Below are positions 40,430 to 52,605 of a stretch of DNA of 64,000 nucleotides, one piece after another. The notes below the pieces were generated by a model. The model saw only the letters and a program-made list of their open reading frames with translations. It was not told the DNA's origin and made no database searches. The DNA lies in contig NC_052354.1 of the NCBI RefSeq assembly GCF_009727055.1, forward strand, positions 46,944,263-47,008,262. The letters are read 5' to 3'. How positions within the stretch are numbered: the first letter of the stretch is position 1; the number at the start of each line of letters is the position of its first letter. The stretch comes from Benincasa hispida. Lineage: Eukaryota; Streptophyta; Magnoliopsida; Cucurbitales; Cucurbitaceae. The position numbers and the translations under genes were made by a program.

Positions 40430-41201
40430 GTTATCACAGTAGATTTTAACTATTGTTTGTGATATTCTAAATTCTCCTATCAGGCCCTTTAACCACAATC
40501 CTTCCTTGATTGCTTCTGTTAGTGCCATATACCCTGTCTTTGTAGTAGATAATGTTGTGATTGTCTGTAAATTAGCTTTTAAGCTTAGCAAATTAGGGTC
40601 ATATATGAATCTATAGTCAGATAGGCATCTTCTTTTGTCTAAGTCCCCTGCAAAGTTAGAGTCAACATAGTCGTACGAGTCGTATTCTATCTCTTGTGTG
40701 CTTTGTTAGGTTAAACTAGTTGATTGTAGCCCTTTAACCACAATCCTTCCTTGTTTGCAAAGTTAGAGTCAACATAGTAGCTTCCCAATGTCTTTTTCCA
40801 GAGTTAGACATGTATCTACTCACTAAGCAAGCACAATAGGAAAGGCCTGGCCTTGTTGAGATTATCAAGTATATTAAACTGTCCACTATTTGATTGTATG
40901 GTACTGTTTGCATCTATTTTAGGTGTTCAATGTCTGTTTCTGTAGGTGAATTAGCTGAAGACAGCTTAAAATTATGTGTTATAAGTATAGTCACTAGTTT
41001 GGCATTAGATAGGTTGAATCTTCTGATTATTTTATCACAGTAGCAAATTTGACTGCTATTTAGAATAGAGGAATTTCTGTTTCTTGTGATTTCAATCCCT
41101 ATGATTTTTTTTGACTGGCCTATATCCTTCATGTCAAATTCTCTCTTTAGGATATCTTCGACATGAGTTAAATCTTCTTTAAAATTCCTTGCTGGAAACA
41201 T
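40430..41201 (-). pseudogene. copia RT fragment with scrambled 3' side
   Basis: On the minus strand the first part reads as copia RT C-terminus: VEDILKREFDMKDIGQSKKI, IGIEITRNRNSSILNSSQ and NLSNAKLVT, then after a stop SRYMSNSGKRHWEA. Toward the left it dissolves into duplicated short segments (see findings). The family differs from the fragment at 29730-30585. It ends exactly where LTR B begins. Confidence 0.75.
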
Positions 41202-43075
41202 TATTGGGATTGATATTCTAAATCCAGTGTATCTCGTGGTTTGTAGTTTTGTTAACACAAATTATTTATTTAATAAAATCAAAGGTATTTTATTTGACAT
41301 TCAGACAACATTAATTCAATCAAATAAACTGAGATCCAAGGTTATATGATGTCATTTGGATAGTATGTGTTTGACATACAAGTGGTTCATGTTCATGTAA
41401 TAACCTAAAAGGTAAATAGTAAATGGATGAATGTTGGATGCCTTATCCTGATAACACTGCACATACGACCTACTTTGTAATTATTACATGAAATGTAAGT
41501 GTTACAAACAATATGGGTATCCTGTATAAAGAAGTTTATACATAGATCGGACCACGAAATAGTTAGTTTCTCTTTATAACACCGTTACTTGAGGAAACTA
41601 ATATTTCACTTGGATGACCATAAGAGACTTGGCCTTAATTCTAAATGAGTTGTGTACTCCTGATTAGGATGGAAGTTCTTTGATTTGTATGGATGAGAGT
41701 GGCCATAATGGCCGACTCAATAAACGTACCATTTTAGGGATTTGTCTGATTAGGGAGCTGGTAACACAACTATACAAGATGAGTTTACGCCTTCCCATTC
41801 CTTGGGAAAGTAGATAAATTGCTCCCTTAATAACTAATTCTGGGTCTTGAACAATGAGGCCTCAACCTCTCACTGGTCTGAGAGGTGTTAGTTTATAGTT
41901 GTACTATAAATTGTTTGTTCATTATATGAATCAGTAGTACTTAAGAAATTAGATGTAACTGTAGGGGTAAAACGATATTTTGACTCAACTATAGTTATAA
42001 GCATTTGTGAAGGGTCATCGCTCTATTAATTGTTTATATCCATGGACACAGAAATATATCTACAGTGCAAAAAGTGTAGCTATCAGTCTTTAATGGAGTG
42101 ATCAGTAGTTAATGAATATTGATTAATTGTATTAAAGGAGTTTAATCAATTAAACTCATATCATTGGAGCTTCTAATTTGTAGGTCCATAAGGTTCCCTT
42201 GTTAGCTCACTAACGAGGAATGATTTAAATTGTTCAAATCAAATGATGGAATTTTATATTAATAAGATTAATATACAATGGTTAATTATAGAAATGATCT
42301 ATAATCTAAATCATGTAAGAGAGATATATTTGAATAAGATTCAAATTTAAATTTGTATGAATTGGATTTACAAAAAGATGTATACATATAAATATGTGAT
42401 ATTTATATGTTTATTAACTCCATATTAAATATGATTTAATATAGTTATTTAATTGATTAAGAAATAATAGAGATTGGAGGTTAGTATAAATATATGATAT
42501 TTATGATAATTAATTAAATGTATATTAAATAGGATTGAATATATGGTCATTTAATTAATGTGTCAATTAATTAAATAAGGATTATTTTATTAATTAGCTA
42601 TAAGGGTATAAAAGAAAATATCTGGAGAAGGGATTAACCATTCTCTATATAAATATATCCTTATAGCCCATTTAAGGTAATGGGTTTTTATTACACAAAA
42701 TCTTAGCCTCCAAGCCTCTACTTTTTCTCTAACTTCTCTCTTGAAATTCTCACTCTTTTTCCTCCTCAAAAGTTATTGGAAACCACTCTTCCAAGTTCTT
42801 TAGAATCCTAGAGAATTGCAAGGTAACTTTGTTGGTAGTGTCCTTCTTCTTGGAGAAGTTTGAGATCTTTGATAACGGTGGAAGAGGAAAGCTAGAGGAA
42901 TCAACAAATATGAGTTTTGATTTCTTTTCTTCCTCCTCTTTTCTAGCATGCTTATGATTTTGTTTGAATGTTTATCGTATGAATGCATGTTTTATTTTAC
43001 TATTTTTGTCTCCAAAAGAAACGAATGTCTAAATTCAAGGCGTTCACATGCTTCTGCGGGAATTCGATTCGTTCA
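41202..43075 (+). repeat. LTR B (5' LTR of copia copy B)
   Basis: 1874 bp, collinear with LTR A. It starts TATTGGGATTG, where LTR A has TGTTGGGGTTG, and ends GTTCA, two bases before the PBS at 43078. The TA instead of TG start also occurs in the partial LTR at 46508, so it may be a subfamily trait. Confidence 0.75.
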
Positions 43076-43077
43076 AT

Positions 43078-46000
43078 TGGTATCAGAGCCAATGTTTTTC
43101 TTGCATTTTGATTTTGTCTTTCGAAACAAAAAATAGTTCATGAGGTGGGTTATTTTTCTGCATTTTGCTTGAAAATGTATAAGGTTTGCTTAATAGATAA
43201 TTTCATTTATTGGCACCATAGATATTTTATGTCGATTTGATCAATGTAAGTACCTATTGTTTGAGCATTTTATTTTTGCAATCGAGTCTGTATTTTTTAA
43301 GTCATTCGATGTTAGAAACGAAGTTGTCCGAAGCCCAGAATTTCAAAGAGAAACAGAGGATTTGCTTCTATCTTGCAGCGCATGGTATCTTAGCATGCGG
43401 TGATAGTTTGCGGTGAGATGGCATGAAATTATGGATTGTAGCGAGATGGCATGTGGTGATGGCTTTCGGTGGGAGATATTCCACTCAATGGGGTGATGGC
43501 CTTATGAAATAAAGGAGCTTGAAGATCAGCCTGTAAATGTATACCATGCGTCAAAGCTTATAAGGATGAGCACAAACCCATGCGGCAGGTAGCATACCCT
43601 TGTGATGAGTCGATGCGCATGCGGTGAAGGGACTTAGGTACAGTGGATGCAGTGCTCATGGTCGCATGTGAACGATGCCCATGCAATGAACTTCATTGTC
43701 CAATGCATGCGGTACTCGAAACCCATGCATCAAGTGAGGCACCGTGCATAGAGCACTTCGTCTATCGTGCGTGGAGTTGAGTGAAAAACCCTTGTTCGTC
43801 TCAATTTGTGCATCGTGGAATGTACGTGACAGATAGTTGATTGCAAGAGTCTCTTCAACACAAAGATGACAATTTTCCTTTGTAATTTTAATTTTGTTAA
43901 AATTAGGGTGCCAATATTTGGTCTATCTTAGCTTTTACATGGTTTTATATGCATATGATGTATTATTTAACTACATGTTTTATATGTTGCATAATGTATG
44001 CCGTATAGTCTTAAAATCCCACCCTATGATAAACATGATCATGCATCATATAAAAGTTATATGGTTACATGATTAATATAAGCATGCTCATGCATTATAA
44101 TATAATTGTTATATTATTTTAATGCATGTTTTAAGTAAGCATATAAATTTTATAATGTATGATGTTGAGAAATGAATATGTACGTTTATTTTTCATGTAT
44201 GATAATTATAAGCATTATAGTTAGATGAAAATTGAACTTTGCACAGAGTATGACATTATTTAGATTAATATAAACATTATATTTTATCAAAGTCATGAAA
44301 ATGCAAACGAAAAAGGTTTTTGACAAATTCATTGTTTTATAATGATTATAAGTTTAATGAAATTCGAATTAAAATCTATAATCAAGAATGGCATGTAACC
44401 GTAGGTCAAAATTAATTTTAAATGGTTTAAAATTAATTCACCTACACTTATGTTAAACACGTTTCTAATGAGATTAGAAATATGTTAATGTTTTAATTCA
44501 TTTTAATAGGATTAAAATGAACTCCGATTAAAAGATTAAATTTATAAAATAATTTTCCATAAGAGACCTTTGTCTAAGGAACGTTCTATCTAGGCTGAGG
44601 TTCATAAGCTAACCGAAACGGAATACCTCTACCTAGGAATGTACCTAAAAAGTGAATTGGGCAAATATTTTATAAGCATGCAATAAACGATCAATTTTGG
44701 TAAAGATTTTAATGAATGAGATCACATATTGTTAAAATATTAAATATAAGCGTTATATTGAGAAAATTAATAAGGACTTAGCTAAAAATTGATTAGCCAG
44801 ATTTTACTTAGTTAATAAACCCATCTTTTGCAAAACACTTAGTGGGAGGAAAAAGATGTATATGATATGTCGTTCCTCTACCCACACTCTCCTTAAAAGT
44901 TCACAAGGTGAGATTCATGCTCGCCCTCGTGGTGCTTTGGACGCACCCTCTGTTAGAAAGGTAAATCCAGTCAACATCAAGGTCGATGGAGAAAATGTTT
45001 ATAGTGAGTGGAAGAAGGACGTGTGTCAACACATCCTGTGGTCTCCTTCATTGTTTTGAAACTTCATTTTCATGCTCGGCCTCGTGGTGCCATGGGAGCA
45101 TCCCTTTTGGGAAGGTGTTTGCATGGGAAAGGTACATATCAAACTCCAGAAATGGATAAGATCGCTATAATCAATTGTTCCAATCATGTTCTTCCTTGAG
45201 GTAGACTGGTTTGGGCAGGCTTATAGGCTATGAAGCACATATACTTCATGTGAGGCAAAGAATCAATATCAGACACGTATCGGATACCGATACTTCTGGA
45301 TACTTTCTAGATACGTATCTGACACGCGATTTGACATATCTATACTTTCAGATACTTTCCAGATATGTATCTAACATGCGATTTGACGTATCTATTTCTA
45401 TGCGTACTTTTTTTAAAAGAAAAAAGACAAGTAACTCATGTAATCTTTCCCGATCTAAAATTAGGCAACTTATTCAAAAGGTTCACTACTCGAGTCCCAA
45501 ACTAAAAGAAAAATAAATAACAGACCAAATCCTAGACCAGAATCATCTAATCTCCATCTTCATATTTGGATATCTTTAACAATAAATTATTCGTTTATGT
45601 TCATACTTCTCTCTCTAATCTTTTTCTTCTTTTCTTTGGAATATGTGTCACTTTTCTATTGCATTTTATTAACTATTGTACTTCAACATCTTAGATGTTG
45701 TTTTTTTTTGTATTGTATTTCAGTGTTTGTATTCTATTTTGTGTTATTGTTATTAATTTGTATGCTAAATTTATCTATATCCTATAATTTTTTAGAGAAA
45801 AAAAAATTATCTTCAACGTATCGGTATCCTCGTTTTTTAGAAATATATATATTAAAAAAATGACGCATCCTTTGAGGTATCTGTATGTTAACTTTTTAGA
45901 AATTGACAAATCGCCGTATTTGATCGTATCCGTATCGTGTAGCCGTATCTGTGTCTGTGCTTCATATCTTATAGGGTTGAAAATTAAGGATTACCTTACG

Positions 46001-46256
46001 ATAAAGCATTAAGGCAGTTAATGATTTATTGACCAAATGAATGGTAATTAAATATTATATGAATGAGGAGTTATTCTGGGATAATATTTGATTGAGAGTG
46101 TCTCACTTCAATAATAAGCTATAATTATACACTCTAAGGTTGCATTTATTCCAAATCACTAAATGTATCATTGCAAAATAAATAATATTAGGCTCATTAT
46201 TAGTTTTTTACTAAATTGATTAGATTAAAATGAAAAATGAATATTTGTGTATCAGC
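43078..46256 (+). other. leader of copia B with primer-binding site
   Basis: TGGTATCAGAGCC opens the leader at 43078. A repeat cassette based on 'catgcggtga' spans about 43375-43760. The conserved block is at 44558-44660 and the paired modules near 44918-44958 and 45074-45120. A 740-bp transposon (45228-45967) interrupts the leader after the modules. Just before gag, 'gtatcag' precedes the ATG at 46257. Confidence 0.6.
45228..45967. mobile_element. TIR element with 8-bp target duplication inside leader B
   Basis: The termini are inverted repeats around TATGAAGCACA. CTTATAGG directly flanks both sides (45220-45227 and 45968-45975). The interior has repeated 'gatacgtatcggata'-like units near both ends. 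No transposase is encoded, so it is non-autonomous. Eight-bp duplications are typical of hAT elements, but a diverged Mutator relative with 9 bp is possible. Confidence 0.8.
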
Positions 46257-46507
46257 ATGTCTAGCTCAATCATTACTTCTCTTAGTGTCAGATAAAATTT
46301 TACAACTTGGAAAAGTACGATGAATACGATTTTGTTAGTGGATGACCTCAAATTCGTTTTCACGGAGGAACATCCTCCAATCCGTGGACACAACGCATCA
46401 CGAAGTGTTCGTGATGCTTATGAGAGGTGGACCAAGGCTAATGATAAGGCAAAGGTCTATGCTTTGGCAGGCTTATCTGAAGTCCTGACCAAAAAGCATG
46501 AGATCAT
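46257..46507 (+). pseudogene. copia B gag N-terminus, cut by an LTR
   Basis: From the ATG at 46257 the frame starts MSSSIITSLSVR and reaches a stop. It then resumes as TTWKSTMNTILLVDDLKFVF, EEHPP, SRSVRDAYERWTKAN and AGLSEVLTKKHE. This is the same UBN2-type gag as copy A, broken by the LTR start at 46508 after about 80 codons. Confidence 0.8.
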
Positions 46508-47036
46508 TATTGGGATTGATGTCCTAAATCTAGTGTATCTTGTGGTTTGTAGTTTTATTAACGCAAATTATTTATCTAATAAAATCAGAGGTATTTTATT
46601 TGGCATTTAGACAACATTAATTCGATCTAATAAACTAAGATTCAAGGTTATATGATGTCACTTGAACGGTATGTGGTTGATATATATGTGGTTCATGTTC
46701 AAGTAATAACTTAAAAGGTATGCAGTAAATGGATGAAGGTTGGGTTCCTTATCTTGGTAACATGAGATATAAGTGTTACAAACAATATGAACCATATTTT
46801 TTATGTAAACACATGTGAGTGGGGGTATCCTACATAAAGGAGTTTATACATAGATCGGGCCATGAAATAATTAGTTTCTTTTTATAACACCGTTACTTGA
46901 AGAAACTAATATTTACTAAGATGACCATAAGAGGCTTGACCTTAATCTTAAGTGAATTATGAACTTTTGTTTATGACGGTAGTTCTTTGATCTGTATGGG
47001 CGAGAGCAGCCATGAGAACCAACTTAATAAGCGTAT
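46508..47036 (+). repeat. LTR C1, 5' part only
   Basis: It starts TATTGGGATTGATGTCC and follows LTR B for about 530 bp (loss of one ~60-bp stretch near 46750). It stops at a TTTTGGGGATT junction, where a second LTR start takes over. Confidence 0.7.
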
Positions 47037-48379
47037 TTTGGGGATTGGTGTCCTAATTCTCCTGGAGTCTCATTGTTTGTAATGATACACATTGTTTGAT
47101 GAATAAAATAACTGTTATTTCATTCTGGTTAAGATGGACAGATAATATGTTTGTGGTAAGGAGACTTCAGCTGTCAGTGTTTAGTGAAGTGTCTGGCAGT
47201 TAACGGATGGTGGATCCTGTGACTAAAGAGTTTAGTTAGTTATTCATGGATCATTGGAGTTTCGAGCAACAGGTCCATAAGGTCCCCTTGGTAGCTCAAT
47301 GGATTCAGTTGAGAATCAGTTCCTAGTGTTGATTTAAAATGTTCAAATTGACAAGAGGTAATTTGATTATATACGATATAATCGATATGATGTATGACAT
47401 ACATCTAGTGGAGAATTAATGTAAATGAGATTTACATTAAGTACCATGGAATAGACAAAGAGCTATGGTTTATATGTTTCATGAGATGAAATATTAAAAC
47501 TATAGGTTATAAATATAGTATGATAAGTTGATTATCATTTATATTTATAATAATATTAATTATTGGATAACTAACTCTTTTTCTCTAATAACCAATAGAG
47601 TGGGAGGTTATTGATGGTTTCATGGTAACCATGAGATAAAATGAAACTTTTTTTTTCATAATTTTAGAAGGTTGAAAATTGTTTTTTGAGATTTTTTCTC
47701 CCTCAGAATCTCACGGAAGTTGCAAGTAAATAGGATTTACTGAGCGACAACTTGGAGTGAGTTAAACGATTGTGTAGTGTTTGTAGGCGACAAACACGCA
47801 GCTAAGCGATGAGCTAAACGATCACTTAGCTTTTTCTAGACCATCGCTTAGTTTTTGCTAAACGATTGGGCATCGACCTATACGATAGGTTTATCCATCT
47901 CCCACTTGCTCAATCATTTACATGATTGTTGTTTTCTCTGTTCTTCTACCTCAAACCAAGTCCACACAGAGGCCACCATCTAGATTCTCACACCGAGAAT
48001 ACCAAGATAGCCTTCTTGGTGGTGACATACTCGACTTGACACCACTGAGGTTCTCTGGAGGCGTTTGTGCTGTTAGGGTGTTCGTGACCGAGGCGATTGC
48101 TGAGTTCAAGTACGTGGTGTTCGTGCAGTGTAGCGAACGTGTTAGACGAACGTTCAAGGTTTCTATGTTGGAGCGTTCGTGATCAAGGACCTTGGCGATG
48201 AGTCTACAAATGTGTGTAGCATTTCTCCTTGATTATTTGTAGTTTCATGCTGTTATTTCTGTATTGATTGCATAACCGTATGTTTTTGTTTATGACTGTA
48301 ATTGTAAAGTTCATATATGATTGTAATTTGGAATGATCTTTTCGCTATTCATGGAAATCCTCGTGTTCGATTTCCTTCA
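47037..48379 (+). repeat. LTR C2 (5' LTR of copia copy C)
   Basis: It starts TTTTGGGGATTGGTGTCC, ends CTTCA, and is followed after two bases by the PBS. At 1343 bp it is much shorter than LTR A because a large middle part is missing. It contains its own set of 'taaacgat' repeats (47750-47900). Confidence 0.7.
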
Positions 48380-48381
48380 AT

Positions 48382-50960
48382 TGGTATCAGAGCCAGATTG
48401 TTCTAATATTCCAAATTACAAGTCTGTTTTGAACTTCTTTTACATTCTCGGTGGGTTTCGACTTTTGTATTAAATTGTTAAGTGCATTTGTAGATGGAGT
48501 TGATGAATGTTTCGGGTTTAATTGCCTTTAGTTAAAGCTTTCTTCAATTACAAAGTGTTAATTTCTAAGGGCCCTTGTGTTTATGGGCGTAATTAACTTG
48601 CAATCGAGTCTGTCATTAAAATAGTTTGAGTGAGTCGAGTTGTTCGTGATGAAGTTTCGAAGCATGGAGATGCGGTTCTCAACGAGGAAGAAGACCAAGC
48701 ATTGGTCATATTTTGTAGCCTAAGGTAAACGATCGTTGAGATTTATCTAAGTGATCGTGTGGATTTTTCTATACGATTGTGTAATATTTACTAAACAATC
48801 GTTTAGCCAATGATAAGCGATAGGGTAAATCGTTTACTCTATCGCGTAGCATTAGTTGCCCGATTGCGTAGGCGCTGGAGGGAGACGACTGTAGTGGGAG
48901 CATGTGATGCTCATCGTTCAGTAAAAGCCACGTGCTAGATGATCGTGTAGTTAGCAAGCCTCATCGCTTAGTTACTACTTGCACAATTGCACGTATACGA
49001 TAAGGAGGCACTAGCTAAGCGATCATTTAGACGATGGTGATTTGTCGCAACGTAATCGTTTAGACGATCGCGGAAGGCATGCGTTGTGTGGAGCGTGCTA
49101 AGTGATCGCGTACCTCAGGCTTCATCACTTAGTAAAAGGTAGACGATCGTGTAGTATTTGCTAAACGATCATTTAGCTCTGGGAGCGTTGGTAAGCGATA
49201 GAGCAAAGCGTTTGTTTTATCGTGTAGATGATCGCAGGGAGTTTAATACACGATGGTTGGAGACGCGTTGCTGCACCTGAATGGTTCAAGACCCGGTTCA
49301 CATGTTTGAACCGGAGACTCTTTATTTTTGTAATAGTTAGCTTTAATTTTGTGTTTTTAAGGCAATTTTGCCCGGTTCATCAACATTTATTTTTTTATAC
49401 GATGTATGGTGCATATATGCCAAAGTGTTTGACATATAGTTCAAAACCCACCTCAGGTTGTGCAATTATTCATGCATCATGTATTATAAATGTTATAATC
49501 GAACATGAAGAAATTACTTGAAAGCATGCGCATGCATCATGAAATATAAGAGTTATATTTTGCATGCAGTGAGCATTATCATGCATCATCATTTTATTAT
49601 AAGTGTTATAGTCTAAGGGTGAATGGAAGCATGTTTTGCTTGTTTCATTACTGTTTTGTATAAGTTTTATATAAAAGAAGTAGCAATGAATGAACAATGC
49701 GTTGAGCATGACACTTAGGCTGTTTATAATCGTTATGAATGCCTTGCATGTGTTAGCTTAGCATTGTGGTTATGGTTTCCGTTTATAAGTGTTATAAAGG
49801 AAATTAGACCTAAAATCAATAAGAAAGAGTTGCATGCGAACTTAGGGTGAACTCAAGTTTTTTAAAAGGGTTTTAAACAGTTTAGTAACCTAGATTAATC
49901 TTTTAAAATTGGTTTAATAAGATTAAATTGGTTGGCATAAAAGATTAATTTTTTTTTTAAATATATCTATAAAGGACCTTTTATCTAAGGCGGGTTCTGC
50001 GAGGCTAGGGTTCTTAAGTTGACGGAAACATAACACCCCTACCTGGAAACCTACCTGGAAAGGTGAATTAAATAGATTTTCAACAAGCATAAGACGTATT
50101 GGCAAAGACTCCGTTAAAGTGTTTAATGGATAATGATCAAAATTTTTTTAACTATCCAAGGTAAAATTTACCCTTGGGCAAACCTAAAAGTCACTTGGTT
50201 AAAATCCTTAGCCGTGTTTTTTCTAAGTAAGTTAAACCTTAGGTTATAAAATACTCAGTGGGAGGAAGAGATGTATTTGATATGTCTATGATTCCACTCA
50301 TGTTTCTCCCTGCATGTTCACAATATGAGATTCATGCTTGGCCTCGCCATGCCCTGGAAGCATCCCCTTTCGGATGGTGTTTGCATAAGTGCATATCAAG
50401 GAGAACAGAGAGAGTGTTTATAGTAAGTGAGTGAAGGGTGTATGTCAACACGGCCTATGGTCTCTGTCATTGGCTCACACCGTGAGATCATTCTTATTCC
50501 CTCGTGGCGCCTTTGAGCGTCCCCCTTCGGATGGATTTTGTGCAGCTGGTCAAGATCTAAGTGAACTCCAGAAATGGATAGGGTCGCTTTAGGTTTTGCC
50601 CCAATCGGATTTTTTCCCTTCGGATTGGCTTTTTGGGGCGAATCTCTAGGGCCTAAAATGGCGAGTCACACTTACGGGAGATTGTTAAGTAAGTTAATGA
50701 TCTCTTGGCCAAATCAATGATGGCCAGTCGTTATAGGAGCAAGAGTTGTTCTGGTATTAATGATTGGTTGAGAACTTCTCCATTCAGATGAGGGATAATT
50801 AACCTCCCTTCGACGACTTTTGTCCTAAACCTTTGAAGCGTCGTTGCGGAACTAGATGTCAGATGGGGTTCATATTACTTTTGTTAAAACCTTATTGGAT
50901 GTTGTTTTGTTTTACAACGGGTATTTGCTTAAAACCTAATGTAGGTCAATGTGTTTCTCT
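48382..50960 (+). other. leader of copia C with primer-binding site
   Basis: It opens with TGGTATCAGAGCC. A large repeat cassette based on 'cgatcgtgtag' and 'cgatcgtttag' spans 48720-49250, followed by a perfect 8-bp stem (CCGGTTCA at 49293-49300 with TGAACCGG at 49307-49314). The conserved block is at 49966-50070 and the paired modules near 50335-50380 and 50490-50535. An acceptor-like 'ctcttttcag' stands at about 50960-50969. Confidence 0.6.
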
Positions 50961-50973
50961 TTTCAGCAACTTG

Positions 50974-51250
50974 CTATCATTTCCATTTAGTGTTTTTAAT
51001 ATGACCGACTACTTACAGTGGAAAGAATCATATGAAACGTATTTCGTGGCAAACGACCTCGTTTTTGTCATGGTTGAGGAGTGTCCTCAAGTCCCGACCC
51101 TTGATGCACCGCGAAGTGTTCGCAATGCATATAAGGTGTGGATGAAGGCTAATTCGTTGGCCTGACTTCACATTTTGGCTTTGACTACACATTTTGGCTA
51201 ACATACCTGATGTTATGGCCAAAAGGGTTGAGAACATGATCACTGCAAGT
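50974..51250 (+). pseudogene. copia C gag remnant
   Basis: The frame gives PFSVFNMTDYLQWKESYETY, then VANDLVFVMVEECPQVPTLD and RSVRNAYKVWMKANSLA before a stop. The normal ATG position reads CTTGCTATC, so the start codon is lost. After a short overlap 'MAKRVENMITA' the rest of gag and all of the protease region are deleted; the next recognisable sequence is pre-integrase (51281). Confidence 0.75.
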
Positions 51251-51280
51251 TATTTGTTGTTGTAGGAAGGTTGAAGTTAT

Positions 51281-52557
51281 TTGTTAACAGGTTACGTTAT
51301 CTGTTACTGGATAATATTTTTTGTAGTTCCACATATTAAGAGGAACTTAATCTCGGTTTCTTCACTCATTGAACAAGGGTATACCGTTTCCTTTTCTGAG
51401 AATAAAGTGTTTATTTTCAAAGATGGAATGGAGATTAGTTATGGTTCAATAGAAAGTAACTTATATGTACTAAGGCCGTTAGTCATAAAAGCCTTGTTGA
51501 ACAGTGAAATGTTCAGTATGACAACAACAGCTAAAAGACCAAAGGTTTCTCCTAAAGAGAACACCCATCTTTGGCATCTAAGGTTAGGTCACATCAACCT
51601 TAATAGGATTGAGAAGTTGGTGAAAAGTGGACTTCTAAAGCATTTAGAAGAAAACTCCTTGTTGGTCTGTAAATCATGCCTCGAAGGCAAGATGACCAAA
51701 CGACCTTTTACTGGGAAAGATTACAAGCCAAGAAAGCCTTAGATCTTATACATTCAGGCCTCTGTGGTCTGATGAATGTTAGAGATCGGGGTAGGTATGA
51801 ACATTTCATCTTTTTCATAGATGATTATTCAAGGTTTAGATATCTCTACCTAATGCAACGTAAGTCTGAGGCCCTTAACAAGTTCAAGGAGTATATGGCT
51901 AAAGTTGAAAACTTGTTAGATAAAAAGATAAAACATGGGATTGCATCCGAACTCTTGGCCCCTGGTACACCTAAACAGAATGGTGTATCAGAAAGGTGAA
52001 ATAGAACTTTATTGGACATGGTTTGGTTTATGATGAGTTATGCTCATCTTCCATATTCGTTTTGGGGTTTTGTAGTGGAGACTATATATTCCTTCAAAAA
52101 ATGTTTCTTAAACACCTTTTGAGTTATGGAGAGGCCATAAAGGTAATTTGCGCCACTTTAGGATTTGGGGTTGTCCGACACATGTGCTAGTGACTAACCC
52201 AAAGAAACTGGAATCGCATTCGAAGGTTTGCCTCTTTGTAAGCTACTCCAAGGAAACGAGAGGTGGATACTTCTATAATCCGAGTGAGGGTTTCTAAAAC
52301 TGCTATCTTCTTCGAAGAAGACCACATGAGGGATCATAAGCCACAAATTAACCACATGAGGAATCTAGTGAGACTGAGACTGCTGAGGGTTCAACAAGAG
52401 TTGTTGAACAGGCCGAAAGATCAAATAAGGTTGTTGAGATCAGAAAGTCTAGTCAACCAGCTCAAGAGTTGAGACTACCTCGACATAGTATGAGGGTTAT
52501 GAACCTACCGGATCGCTACATGGGTTTGATGAAGCCCAAAACATCATTACGAATGAT
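51281..52557 (+). pseudogene. copia C pre-integrase and integrase, with core deletion
   Basis: Open pre-integrase part: VVPHIKRNLISVSSLIEQGY, then HLWHLRLGHINLNRIEKLVK and CKSCLEGKMTKRPFTG (the HHCC zinc domain). A frame change follows, then FIFFIDDYSRFRYLYLMQRK, the first catalytic Asp region. After LLDKKIK the text jumps to HGIASELLAPGTPKQNGVSE. The segment with the second catalytic Asp, present in copy D, is missing. The tail is frameshifted and ends near PDRYMGLMKPK. RT and RNase H are absent; LTR interior begins near 52558. Confidence 0.85.
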
Positions 52558-52600
52558 GAGGTCCCACCCTCTCTATGACTGAGAGAGACTCGATTTATTG
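52558..52600 (+). repeat. LTR E, left part (interrupted)
   Basis: 'ggtcccaccctctctatgac' corresponds to the middle of LTR A near 31345. The continuation lies at 54499, on the other side of the inserted solo LTR. Its join to integrase at about 52558 shows a deletion that removed RT, RNase H and the LTR start. Confidence 0.55.
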
Positions 52601-52605
52601 GTAGG

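Noticed and set aside
47922..48182. 86-codon plus-strand frame in LTR C2
   Set aside because: LTR position, no family similarity, and not kept in LTRs A, B or D.
43375..49250. CRISPR-like arrays in the leader repeats
   Set aside because: Units are very short, irregular and without unique spacers; the context is a plant retrotransposon.
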